From Evansella sp. AB-P1 (GTDB lineage: Bacteria > Bacillota > Bacilli > Bacillales > Salisediminibacteriaceae), in the NCBI RefSeq assembly GCF_029688925.1, contig NZ_JARUKY010000001.1:372001-436000 (forward strand): a stretch of DNA of 64,000 nucleotides, given 5' to 3'. Of the stretch, positions 34,201-42,123 are shown in pieces (the first letter of the stretch is position 1; every line of letters starts with the position of its first letter). The notes beneath the pieces are model-generated. The model saw only the letters and a program-made list of their open reading frames with translations, did no database searches and had not been told where the DNA came from. Position numbers and translations under genes: made by a program.

Positions 34201-36771
34201 GAAGTTAATAACATTGAGTTTACTGTAACGGCAGCAGCAACGGATGCACCGAGAGTAGAACCTCCGGCAGAGCCTGTTACACCTAACTTTGAATATTTAT
34301 CATTAAGTAGAACACCACTTACAAACTATGATCTATTAATTAGACCAAATGTTAATGGTGTTGTAACAGTAAAACAAGGATTAGAAGTAATCGCACGTGA
34401 TGTAGAGGTAATAGCAGGAGAAATTCTTGAAGTACCTGCAACCCTAACAGGAAATAGTACTACCAACTTTAGTACAACATTCTTACCGGACGATACGCAA
34501 TTCTTAACATCTTATAATCAAATCGTTCATAACGTAACAGTATCAAACAAAACATTTGCAGAAGGTGGAGATATTTACGTATCACCTACTGGTACTCCAA
34601 ATGGTGATGGAACTAGAGAAAATCCACTTAATCTTGATACTGCTATCGATTATGTAAAACCTGGACAACATATCTTCGTAATGGAAGGTAATTATGTACG
34701 TAACTCTAACATTGAGATTAAGAAGTTTAACGATGGAACAGAAGATGCAATGAAGCACTTATTTGCTGACCCAGACGCAACAACACGTCCAGTGATTGAC
34801 TTCGATAGAAGATCTGAAGGTGTTGTTCATAGCGGAAGTTACTGGCATGTAAAAGGTCTAGACTTTGCACGTTCCGCTGGTAATACAAAAGGATATACAA
34901 TAGGTGGTAGCCACAATATTATTGAAAACGTAAGTCTATATGAGCACGGAGATACTGGATTACAAATCAGCCGTACAGACACAACAGAAAATAATAGAGA
35001 TAACTGGCCGTCTTATAACCTAATCTTAAATAATATTTCATTCGATAACCGTGACCCATCTGAAAACAATGCAGACGGATTTGCAGCAAAGCTTACTGTT
35101 GGTAACGGAAACGTATTTGAAGGAAACGTTTCTCATAACAACATTGACGATGGTTGGGACTTATATACAAAAGTAGGAACTGGTCCAATTGGTGTTGTTA
35201 CATTAAGAAATAACATTGCATTCGGTAATGGTACATTAACGAATGGTTATGAAGGAAATGCAGGTAAAAATGGTTTTAAACTTGGTGGAGAAGGGGTACA
35301 TGTACCACACATTATCGAAAATAACTTAGCTTTTGATAATGGTTACTTCGGTATTACAAGTAACAGTAACCCTGGCTTAGTTACTAGAAACAACATTGGT
35401 TTTAACAACGTGGGTGCAAACTTAAGCTTAACAACGTATGCGCACATTCCGACTGATTTCACGATTGATGGATTTGTATCTTTACGTACAGATGCAGTAC
35501 CAAAAGCAAATGATAACTATCCATCACACTTAAATGCAGATAATAACTATATGTTTAGATCAGGACAAACTGCTAACTTAGCTGGAGAAGAGCCTTCAGA
35601 AGAAATTTTTGAAAGCATGCAGCAAATCTTTAATTTCAACGATCAAGGTGAAATCGTATCCGTTAAGAGAAATGCAGACGGTGAAATCCAATGGGGTGAC
35701 CTTTGGGCGGTTTACAACGAGTTTATGGGAATTGAAGTCCAAGCAGAGGTTGAAGTTGATGAAGATCAGCCAGAAACAGGAAGCGTTTCAAATGAAAAAA
35801 TTGAAAAACTAGCTCCACAAGGAAAATTAGCTGTAAATGCAGCAAATGTTTCTAGAGTTTCCTTTACAAGTGAGCAAGTAGATATTTTAGTAGAAAAAGG
35901 TACTACTGTGGAAATTGATAGAAGTAGCGTGAAAGTATCCATCCCGGCAATTCACTTTAATTCTGGTAAAGGAATTACGATTGATGTAACAGAGCAAGAG
36001 CAAACTAATGTAATTGTTCCTGCTTATAAGCAAGTTAGATCAAAAATCTACAAATTTACCATTTCTGATGGTGAAAATGTTATTAGTGAATTTGGAGAAA
36101 ATCCAGTAGTTCTTGCTTTCCAAGTTGATTCAGATAACGTAACTGATGTAAACAATTTAAGAGTAGCTAAATTAAATGAAGCAACGGATGAGTGGGAAGT
36201 ACGAGAAGGTGGAGATTACTCAAACGGAGTATTCACATACTCAACAAACAGCTTTAGTATTTATACAGTATTGGAAGTTGAGAATGTAGATCCAGGAACT
36301 GGAGATGAGAATGTAGATCCAGGAACTGGAGATGAGAATGTAGATCCAGGAACTGGAGACGAGAACGTAGATCCAGGAACTGGAGACGAGAACGTAGACC
36401 CAGGAACTGGAGATGAGAATGTAGATCCAGGAACTGGAGATGAGAACGTAGATCCAGGAACTGGAGATGAGAACGTAGATCCAGGAACTGGAGATGAGAA
36501 TGTAGATCCAGGAACTGGAGACGAGAATGTAGATCCAGGAACTGGAGACGAGAATGTAGACCCAGGAACGAAAGTTAGTGAAGAAGCTTCTAATGATGTG
36601 AATGAGGATAATACAGCTTCAGATGAGTCAAGTAAAGAAGAGACGAAAGAAGATGAACTTCCAAACACATTTAGTGGCCTATACAATTTCTTATTAATTG
36701 GTTTAGCCCTAATTACTTTAGGATTAGCTTTATTCTTCGTAAAAGGACGTAGAGAGAAGAATTTAGTATAA
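31240..36771 (+). CDS. Large modular cell-wall-anchored PL9 pectate lyase
   Basis: This 1843-residue secreted protein begins with a signal peptide (about residues 1-31, ending LTVLAAG). Two laminin-G/DUF1349-like beta-sandwich repeats follow (about 40-235 and 240-440), four bacterial Ig-like units (about 450-775; pattern GLKVTAKFSDGS), a third sandwich copy (about 785-990), then a PL9 right-handed beta-helix (about 1105-1430) with GGDIYVSPTGTPNGDG, SENNADGFAAK, NIDDGWDLYTK and GKNGFKLGG, which carry the Ca2+ aspartates and catalytic lysine region. The tail has 11 ENVDPGT(GD) repeats (1681-1777) and a sortase-type end: LPNTF, a membrane helix and RREK. It should cleave polygalacturonate at the cell surface. 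The TTG start has GGAGG upstream. Confidence 0.85.
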   Translation: MKKYKRFFASLMVFLLILSNMNLTVLAAGSDSEGDPEPDPFEGMINISSDWRGSVMGDNGGQSNINSDNFEITENGDGTVTLKSINNRGKIAGSSEGIAYYFEDVPADANYKLSATAHVDSWTANNQVSFGLMLRGNILENQNQGTFTGDYVAVGALDQVMKGFYKYEESGIQKNDHVFESAAVPTADQQYDLTIEKSGNLYIISVNGEEMIIEDYNGEINYAGLFTSRNTVVTFSNINFEMEGQVDLGDWEFSAFGDNTRTSDRNQDPTVTENGVRIVATGGKISSSVDGISFYHKKVPADANFEITTRATVNSINGGDNQVSFGLMLRDEIGEHGTSGGHEANYVALGALDLNNQSIAGVKGFYKVGSEQIKLDPFSQLRVPGENEVYDLSIRKSGDTYVVTANGIESDPLTLDNLFTDNIFAGLYVARGADVTFSNFDIKVDARVVEELVVDASDMNTEILMGQNLDLTGLKVTAKFSDGSEQALSQSDYIVTGFNSSEVGTNTITINYNGKTAQVNLDIMGLTVTDLEIRYFPAKTDYFKGDVFDPQGFSVIAHYNNGQSMQLNAEQYTFSINSIGLTEGNQFVFEDAGTTEVIVQSTETPEITTTFNVYVKDTEIEGLEIKRLPVKQLYFIGDELDLAGLSLYAKYGNGDSVRLTADEYTVSSLDTSTPGEREVTLTHKGKTATLSFEVKVKELVAIEVTNYPQTTYVVGEELALTELEISRVYDNEDRAVLAKDAYTVETSSFDNENAGTYAMEVVPNDTSINPISFSVTVREAVEVEWKSMRFGQSTSDARNYVNEKGGTVEIVALEGGGKITGDHDGISFYYTELDASEDNFVLSADIKVVEYAKTPHDGQESFGIMARDAVNDVQDASVFASNIAAIGGFSGGTREANGTQLFARTGVVAADGEGSQGVQRIMLNNERPAANNTYPETEYRLTLAKTNSGFVGQLNDGQETTIFEPEILNVQDGKMYVGFYTARLATIEVNNIEFTVTAAATDAPRVEPPAEPVTPNFEYLSLSRTPLTNYDLLIRPNVNGVVTVKQGLEVIARDVEVIAGEILEVPATLTGNSTTNFSTTFLPDDTQFLTSYNQIVHNVTVSNKTFAEGGDIYVSPTGTPNGDGTRENPLNLDTAIDYVKPGQHIFVMEGNYVRNSNIEIKKFNDGTEDAMKHLFADPDATTRPVIDFDRRSEGVVHSGSYWHVKGLDFARSAGNTKGYTIGGSHNIIENVSLYEHGDTGLQISRTDTTENNRDNWPSYNLILNNISFDNRDPSENNADGFAAKLTVGNGNVFEGNVSHNNIDDGWDLYTKVGTGPIGVVTLRNNIAFGNGTLTNGYEGNAGKNGFKLGGEGVHVPHIIENNLAFDNGYFGITSNSNPGLVTRNNIGFNNVGANLSLTTYAHIPTDFTIDGFVSLRTDAVPKANDNYPSHLNADNNYMFRSGQTANLAGEEPSEEIFESMQQIFNFNDQGEIVSVKRNADGEIQWGDLWAVYNEFMGIEVQAEVEVDEDQPETGSVSNEKIEKLAPQGKLAVNAANVSRVSFTSEQVDILVEKGTTVEIDRSSVKVSIPAIHFNSGKGITIDVTEQEQTNVIVPAYKQVRSKIYKFTISDGENVISEFGENPVVLAFQVDSDNVTDVNNLRVAKLNEATDEWEVREGGDYSNGVFTYSTNSFSIYTVLEVENVDPGTGDENVDPGTGDENVDPGTGDENVDPGTGDENVDPGTGDENVDPGTGDENVDPGTGDENVDPGTGDENVDPGTGDENVDPGTGDENVDPGTKVSEEASNDVNEDNTASDESSKEETKEDELPNTFSGLYNFLLIGLALITLGLALFFVKGRREKNLV
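36280..36570 (+). repeat. 27-bp tandem repeat encoding ENVDPGTGD (11 copies)
   Basis: Eleven units (the last one 21 bases) lie inside the pectate lyase gene before the sorting signal. Units differ only at synonymous third positions (AAT/AAC, GAT/GAC), so the protein repeat is perfect. It acts as an acidic wall-spanning spacer and is liable to copy-number change. Confidence 0.95.
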
Positions 36772-36801
36772 CAGTTAATCGTACGTTTTCATAAATATAA
36801 G

Positions 36802-36845
36802 AGGCGGGGATCTCCTAAAATACAGGAGATCCTCGCCTTTTTTGT
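36802..36845 (+). terminator. Terminator of the pectate lyase gene
   Basis: AGGCGGGGATCTCC (36802-36815) pairs with GGAGATCCTCGCCT (from 36824) and is followed by TTTTTTG. Confidence 0.9.
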
Positions 36846-36893
36846 TTAGATAATTATAAAATTCTCTCATGTGGTTAACTTGCCAAAAAAGCG

Positions 36894-37069
36894 GCTAGCT
36901 CCAGGCGCCATCACCTCGTGTCAAATGTTCTGTCCGCATAAAAAGTAAAACGCACTTTGTAACGGCCGGGACATTTGCATATCGGTGGGAGACAGGATGT
37001 TGATATTACGCCGTTGCCTACAGGACGTAGGCTGTACTTAGGCGTAATTGGGGCGCCTTGGGCTTTTCT
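36894..37069 (+). repeat. Long structured dispersed element R2 (about 176 bases), copy 1
   Basis: The element starts GCTAGCTCCAGGCGCCATCA and ends TTGGGGCGCCTTGGGCTTTT, so CCAGGCGCC and GGCGCCTTGG close it. Internal pairs include TGTCC/GGGACA, AAAGT/ACTTT and the nested core at 37005-37048 (ATTACGCC/GGCGTAAT around GCCTAC/GTAGGC). A copy of the same length lies at 61397. It abuts the stop codon of the leftward gene at 37074. It has no coding capacity; it could be a MITE-like element or a structured RNA. Confidence 0.75.
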
Positions 37070-37073
37070 TATA

Positions 37074-37601
37074 TTATAGATCTTTCATCTTCTCTAAAAC
37101 AGCATTTAACTGTTGCCCAACTAAGTAATCTACTTCAACGATCATATTATCTGACTCTGGATTCACTCCAACGTAACCACGGTGGATTGTACTTTCTCCT
37201 AAGTCAATAAATCCAAAACGACCACCAAATTCGTATTGATAATCAGTATAGATTTCAAAGTTTAGATTGTTTTCTTCTTTGAAAGCTGCGTGATCTTGAG
37301 GTGGCGATGGACTTATACCAATTACTTCGATATTCATTTCGTTTATTCTATCAATATTATTGCTCAACTCAACTAGCTGAGAAAGACAGAGTTGTCAGCC
37401 AATTCCTGTAAAGTATGCGTATATGGTTTTTTGATCAGGAGAAATGTTAACATTTTCACCGTTTATATTGATTAGTGAAATATTAAAATCTTCATCATTG
37501 TACGCTTCATAAGTAGTATCATTATTCCCGTTACTACATCCAATAATAATAATAGAAAGGGTTATTAGTAAAAACGAAAGCAATAATTTTTTCACATTCA
37601 A
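37074..37601 (-). CDS. Redoxin-domain lipoprotein with an in-frame UGA (candidate selenoprotein)
   Basis: Read through one UGA (37395-37397), this is a 175-residue lipoprotein. It has a signal peptide with lipobox IIIIGC (Cys22), a short linker and a thioredoxin/TlpA-AhpC-like domain. The UGA is codon 69 in TIYAYFTGIG-UGA-QLCLSQL, precisely where such proteins have the first Cys of CxxC; the second Cys (72) is present. The 106 codons beyond the UGA stay open and continue the fold (NIEVIGISPSP, GGRFGFIDL). A hairpin at 37368-37381 (CTCA/TGAG, loop GCTAGT) starts 13 bases after the UGA, as a bacterial SECIS might. The alternative is a recent nonsense mutation of TGC/TGT. Its ATG has a GGAGG site. 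Probable role: extracytoplasmic thiol or peroxide redox chemistry. Confidence 0.65.
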
Positions 37602-37733
37602 ATCCTCCCAACAATATAAAATTTCCCTTTTAGAGATGAAATATTGTATTAAACTTTTAATGTAATATTAATAATAACATTTCCGCCTGGAAAAAAGAGA
37701 ACGATAAGCTTAGAGTACAACAAAAAAATAGTA

Positions 37734-37757
37734 AAAACGCTTGAATTCAAGCGTTTT
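37734..37757. terminator. Perfect palindromic terminator between leftward genes
   Basis: A 24-base perfect palindrome (AAAACGCTTGAA and its complement) lies just downstream of the GH127 gene on the minus strand, with A/T runs at both ends. It separates the GH127 gene from the redoxin gene. Confidence 0.75.
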
Positions 37758-37771
37758 CATTTGTTTACATG

Positions 37772-39727
37772 TTATTGGAGTTGGTTATTGATCCATACTC
37801 TCATTTCACCTGGTTTACGATTGCACCATGCGTAGTAAGGAATAGCTTTAAGCTCTACTTTGTTGGTTGTCATAGGGATTGTGCTATAGAGCTCTTCTTT
37901 TTCAGATGTCTCACTGATTCTTTTTCCTTCTCCAGAAATATAAACAACGCCATTAAGTAGATTTTCGTCATATGTAGCGGAAAGTTTAGCGTCACTCGGA
38001 AGGGCAATACCGTGGAGGTCACTTCCATTATCACACTCTTCAATACAATAAACGATCGGTCCACGCTGGAGGGCTACTTTTCCTACGTTTTCTCTAACTT
38101 TTGGATTTGATCTAATTCGTTGTACTTCCATTTGAAAATGTAATTGAATCAAATCATTTTCCTTCCAATTCCTTCTAATATAAACATACCCATCCTTTAA
38201 ATTATCAGCAATATTAAAAACTTCTCCTTGAATAGTAATAGTTGCATGTTGACACCAACCCGGAATCCGTAACGCCAATGTAAAGTCATTAGGCTGAGCA
38301 GGGGATACCTCTATTTCCACAGTAGCTTCCCAAGGGTAAGTTGTTTTCTGTACAATTGATACTGGTGTACCGTTTATTATAAATTCTCCTTCGTTTCCCA
38401 TATACAAATGAATGAATAATTGTTGGTCTTCAACGGAATAAATGTGTTTCCCAATGGAAGTGACCATTCTAGCAAGATTGGGTGGACAGCAGGCCGTTTT
38501 AAACCATGTTTGTCTCTCTGGCTTCACATGCTTATGGTCATGACGGTTCTCTATTACTTCAGGTGTAACTTCGAGTGGGTTAACGTAAAAAAACTTATTT
38601 CCTTTTAAATCCATCCCGCTAATCGTACCATTGTATATTACTCGTTCTAAAACGTCCGCATATTCAGCCTTTTTCTCCATTTGGAGCATACGATTTGCCC
38701 AGAAAACAAGGCCGATTGATGCGCAGGTTTCATTGTAGCAAGTATCATTAGGTAAATCATAGTCTGTACTGAAGGCTTCTCCAAAAGGGGATGCCCCAAT
38801 ACCACCAGTTAGGTACATTTGCTTTTTTGTAACATTATTCCATAATTTTTTTGCAGTTTCAATAAATGTGTTATCTCCTGTGATAGAGGCTAGTTCAGCG
38901 ATGGCTGTATACATGTAAACACCACGAACAGCATGCCCAACAGCCTCTGTTTGGTTGAAAACTGGGGTATGAGACTGGTTGTATTTGTACTTTAACTCAC
39001 CGCGAAACGGTCGATCATCATTTCTTTTCTTTGCTTCTAATTTAAAGTAATGAGGTTCCTTGCCTCGTTGTTCTATAAAAAATTTACTTAGCTGTAGATA
39101 TGCATCCTTATTTGTTATTCTGTAGAGTTTAATTAAAGCAAGTTCTATTTCCTGATGACCAGGGTAGCCTTGTATTTGGTGTTTATGTGGCCCGAAAACT
39201 GAGGTGATGTAATCTGCATTTTTGCACATGATGTTAAGAAATTTTTTCTTTCCTGTTGCTTCATAATAGGCTACAGCTGCTTCGATAAGGTGGCCTGAAA
39301 CGTATAGTTCATGATTGTCTCTTAAATTTGTCCAACGTTTATTAGGCTCTTTTATAGTGTAATACGTATTTAAGTAACCATCATTTTGCTGTGCTCGTCC
39401 AATTAAATCAATTACTTCATCTGCTATCGTTTCAAGATCAGGATTCGGTAACGTTTCTAAACTATAGGCAACAGCCTCTAACCATTTCGCAACATCACTA
39501 TCCTGAAAGACCTTCCCGTAAAATTCTCCCTCTTCCTCACCAGCAGCAATTTTAAAATTTCTTATTGCATGACTAGGTTTTGCATCAGAAAGTTGGTCAT
39601 TTAATGCTTTCCATTGATATGGAATAACTTCTTTCTGAACAACCTCAATTTTTCTTTTCCAAAAACGATCATTTACTGTCACTTTAGGTTTAATATCTTT
39701 TGCATGCCCTTTCAAAAGATCACTCAC
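37772..39727 (-). CDS. GH127 beta-L-arabinofuranosidase
   Basis: This 651-residue enzyme matches glycoside hydrolase family 127 (formerly DUF1680), an (alpha/alpha)6 barrel with C-terminal beta-domains. The zinc/catalytic residues are clear: Glu333 and Cys335 in CYNETCASIG and the Cys413-Cys414 pair in TACCPPNLARM, matching the Glu-Cys-Cys-Cys site known for the family, with one Cys as nucleophile. The stretch HELYVSGHLIEAAVAYYEATGK near residue 139 is also diagnostic. It has no signal peptide, so it probably removes beta-L-arabinofuranose from imported oligosaccharides. GGTGAG precedes the ATG. It lies near the pectate lyase gene, which suggests shared use in plant cell-wall breakdown. Confidence 0.92.
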   Translation of the reverse strand: MSDLLKGHAKDIKPKVTVNDRFWKRKIEVVQKEVIPYQWKALNDQLSDAKPSHAIRNFKIAAGEEEGEFYGKVFQDSDVAKWLEAVAYSLETLPNPDLETIADEVIDLIGRAQQNDGYLNTYYTIKEPNKRWTNLRDNHELYVSGHLIEAAVAYYEATGKKKFLNIMCKNADYITSVFGPHKHQIQGYPGHQEIELALIKLYRITNKDAYLQLSKFFIEQRGKEPHYFKLEAKKRNDDRPFRGELKYKYNQSHTPVFNQTEAVGHAVRGVYMYTAIAELASITGDNTFIETAKKLWNNVTKKQMYLTGGIGASPFGEAFSTDYDLPNDTCYNETCASIGLVFWANRMLQMEKKAEYADVLERVIYNGTISGMDLKGNKFFYVNPLEVTPEVIENRHDHKHVKPERQTWFKTACCPPNLARMVTSIGKHIYSVEDQQLFIHLYMGNEGEFIINGTPVSIVQKTTYPWEATVEIEVSPAQPNDFTLALRIPGWCQHATITIQGEVFNIADNLKDGYVYIRRNWKENDLIQLHFQMEVQRIRSNPKVRENVGKVALQRGPIVYCIEECDNGSDLHGIALPSDAKLSATYDENLLNGVVYISGEGKRISETSEKEELYSTIPMTTNKVELKAIPYYAWCNRKPGEMRVWINNQLQ

Positions 39728-40004
39728 CTTTTCTTTTAATTTAAGAACAATGAAATGAAGTTTACAGGGTATTTAGGCGTAATTTGATTCTTCTTACTAT
39801 TCTTTCTTATGAAAATCATATCATAAAGTGTTAAGTAGAACAGTGGACTTTCCTATAAAATATTTGATTTAAAAGGTTAACTATCTCGGAATTATTTTAT
39901 TGAGTTTCTTTTCTTCTGTATGTTTAACTAATTAAGAACTATTGAATAAATATATATTGTGTATGGGTATGAGTATGAGTTTCAACAAACAGGTGGCGAG
40001 GAAG

Positions 40005-40553
40005 ATGTCAGATCAATTATTAGATGTTATTGGTAACTGGGTTGAGTCAATTGGAGCAACGATTGCTGCCATTGGGGAAACAAAACAAGTAACAGGTCCA
40101 ATGAGTGTAGGATTGCAAATTGGAAGTGTAGGTAATGCAGTACAAGGAATAGGGAATAGCTTACAGGCAATAGCGAATGTAGAAGATGATGGTGCGAAAA
40201 CAGGAAACTGGATTCAAGCTGCAGGAACAGCGGCAAATTCCATTGCAGAATATCGCATGAAGGACCGTTTAGATATGGATATTTTAGAAGAACAGCATCT
40301 TGAAATTTTAGGTGATGTTTTGCAATCAACTGGTTCTATGCTTGCTTCTATTGAAAGGTTAGGTCAAAATCCTAAGTTGGTGTATGGTAATTTACTTCAA
40401 TCTATTGGTGCAGCTATAGAAGGAATTGGAGTTTATATCGCCATATCATCCAATAGTGTAGCGGGGCAGAAAATCGAAATGGTAGGTGGTTGGTTACAAT
40501 CCTTTGGTACCACGTATCAAGCTGTAGGAGCTACAAGAGAATATTTAACATAA
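40005..40553 (+). CDS. Glycine-heptad repetitive protein, paralog 1
   Basis: This 182-residue protein is built of about six helical units of 28-33 residues. Each carries Gly at seven-residue steps, for example GNWVESIGATIAAIG, GNAVQGIGNSLQAIA, GNLLQSIGAAIEGIG and GGWLQSFGTTYQAVG. It has no signal peptide, no cysteine and no known catalytic motif. I believe it belongs to a DUF6944-like repetitive family of Bacillaceae, but that is from memory and uncertain. The ATG at 40005 is chosen because AGGTGG lies eight bases upstream and because the paralog begins at the equivalent place (MSDQ versus MSKP). It is followed by a hairpin and then by the paralog. Confidence 0.75.
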   Translation: MSDQLLDVIGNWVESIGATIAAIGETKQVTGPMSVGLQIGSVGNAVQGIGNSLQAIANVEDDGAKTGNWIQAAGTAANSIAEYRMKDRLDMDILEEQHLEILGDVLQSTGSMLASIERLGQNPKLVYGNLLQSIGAAIEGIGVYIAISSNSVAGQKIEMVGGWLQSFGTTYQAVGATREYLT

Positions 40554-40584
40554 ACAAAGCTTCAGCAATTTTGTGAAGCTTTGT
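40554..40584 (+). terminator. Hairpin between the two glycine-heptad genes
   Basis: ACAAAGCTTC and GAAGCTTTGT pair over 10 bp around an 11-base loop. Only TTGTTCC follows, so it may terminate partially and lower expression of the second gene. Confidence 0.55.
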
Positions 40585-40694
40585 TCCTATAGATATAAGG
40601 GCTTTAAACTGTTAACGTTTTCTAACAAAAGTGCATTGACACGAGTAGAATATAAGAACACAATTTGCAATTTGGTCATTAGGTGGAGATAAAA

Positions 40695-41255
40695 GTGTCA
40701 AAACCAATATTATATATTGTTGGAAACTGGGTTGAGGCACTAGGAGCCAATATTGCTGCTGCTGGTGTGAGTATTGAGATTCAAGACAGTATTGATGGAA
40801 AAAGGATACGAGTTATTGGAGACAGTATACAAGGTTTAGGTAATTTCATGATTGCGAAGGCTGAAATGGAGGATCCACTTGCGGAAATTGGTAATGTGAT
40901 CCAAGGGATTGCCTCTACCTCAAATGCAATTATTGCACATCGTGAAATATATGTGGATGATAAATTAAATAATCAAATAGAGATAATAAGTGATTCTTTT
41001 CAAGCATTAGGTTCATATGTGACAGCTGTAGCAAGAAGTGACGAAAACCCACCAAAAGCATTTGGTAATGCTATTCAATCTGTCGGGGCTATTATTGAAG
41101 CGATAGGTGTACTAAATATACTAATAGATGAAGAAACAAGAGGAGATCAATTAAGGAATATTGGGAAATGGATCCAGGGCTTTGGAACTGTCATACAAGC
41201 AATTTCTGTAACACCAGGATTAAAGGAAGTTTTTTCAGAAGAGGAGGGAAATTAG
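40695..41255 (+). CDS. Glycine-heptad repetitive protein, paralog 2
   Basis: This 186-residue protein aligns along its length with the preceding one (GNWVEALGANIAAAG, GDSIQGLGNFMIAKA, GNVIQGIASTSNAII, GNAIQSVGAIIEAIG, GKWIQGFGTVIQAIS). Repeats keep the pattern G-N/D-x-I/L-Q-x-x-G with glycines seven apart, ending in an acidic tail. The start is a GTG at 40695 with the same AGGTGG ribosome site as paralog 1. Tandem duplication with strong divergence indicates the pair is retained, but I can state no function. Confidence 0.75.
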   Translation: MSKPILYIVGNWVEALGANIAAAGVSIEIQDSIDGKRIRVIGDSIQGLGNFMIAKAEMEDPLAEIGNVIQGIASTSNAIIAHREIYVDDKLNNQIEIISDSFQALGSYVTAVARSDENPPKAFGNAIQSVGAIIEAIGVLNILIDEETRGDQLRNIGKWIQGFGTVIQAISVTPGLKEVFSEEEGN

Positions 41256-41380
41256 ACTGAAACTGCTTTTATTGGCAGAACCTATTCAGAGCTAATTCCC
41301 CTTTTGCGGTTAGGTTAAAGTTAATTAAATCTTAAATTAACTGAAGTATAACTCCTCATATAAAACCATTAACTATTATT

Positions 41381-41896
41381 CTACCCTCTTAAAAACTTTC
41401 GAATTTCACGGTAAAACAATGCATTATGAATGATTAACAATAGGAAAAGCAATAGGATATATACGTAACGACTGGTGTCAAAAACTATTAAAAAGAAAAT
41501 AATTAGTGGTAGTCCGTGAGAATACATAACATACACATTTTTTGTTGCCTTTTCCGTTACTTGTCGAAGCATTTCGTCGTCCTCTAAAAATTCACTTGGT
41601 TTTAAGAAACTAATACCTACCAATTTATTAGTAGGATTTTCTTTATTGTGCTGTTTAATTCTAATGAAATAAGCAATGAAAAATATGATGGACAAGAGGA
41701 GTCCGATATAAATAGATAGAATCTCTGGTACATGCCAGTTGATGATTAACACACCATTTACGTTTTCAAAAACACCTTTAAAATCTATAAGTAACATATC
41801 TACTGCATAAACAACCCCATATGTCCAAATCATTAAAATTATCCACAAAGCAATATTCCATAATGGGAATTGTACACGCAAGTCGCTTTTATTCAT
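41381..41896 (-). CDS. Membrane protein paired with an HTH regulator (second pair)
   Basis: This 171-residue protein has four hydrophobic segments in two pairs (about residues 14-35, 56-78 and two adjacent ones at 120-160) with a polar central loop. The family is not recognised. It overlaps the 3' end of the regulator gene; the ATG at 41894-41896 has AGGAGGGG inside the regulator's final codons, so translation is coupled. The gene order, regulator then membrane protein, repeats that at 18389-18982. Confidence 0.65.
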   Translation of the reverse strand: MNKSDLRVQFPLWNIALWIILMIWTYGVVYAVDMLLIDFKGVFENVNGVLIINWHVPEILSIYIGLLLSIIFFIAYFIRIKQHNKENPTNKLVGISFLKPSEFLEDDEMLRQVTEKATKNVYVMYSHGLPLIIFFLIVFDTSRYVYILLLFLLLIIHNALFYREIRKFLRG

Positions 41897-42101
41897 CCTC
41901 ATCCCCTCCTTCTAACCAAAAGAGTTCATCAACTGTTATTTGCAATTGCTTTGCTAAACGTAAAGATAAAGTTATTGATGGTGAAAATTCCCCTTTTTCA
42001 ATAAATCCGATCGTTTGTCTTGTTACCCCAACTCGTTTTGCTAACTCAGTTTGTGAAAAACCATGTCTGGCTCTTAATTCCTTTATTCGATTCCGAAGCA
42101 T
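41889..42101 (-). CDS. XRE-family HTH transcriptional regulator
   Basis: This 70-residue regulator carries one Cro/CI helix-turn-helix (residues 5-60: IKELRARHGFSQTELAKRVG then VTRQTIGFIEKGEFSPSIT) and an acidic end GGDEDE. It is related to the 68-residue regulator at 18776. GGAAGGAG precedes the ATG. An inverted repeat at 42124-42166 lies just upstream and is the probable operator. Confidence 0.88.
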   Translation of the reverse strand: MLRNRIKELRARHGFSQTELAKRVGVTRQTIGFIEKGEFSPSITLSLRLAKQLQITVDELFWLEGGDEDE

Positions 42102-42123
42102 TGTTAACTCCTTCCTAAGGAAT

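Noticed and set aside
36261-36686. 141-codon antisense frame in the pectate lyase gene
   Set aside because: It mirrors the 27-bp coding repeat on the other strand and has no start signal.
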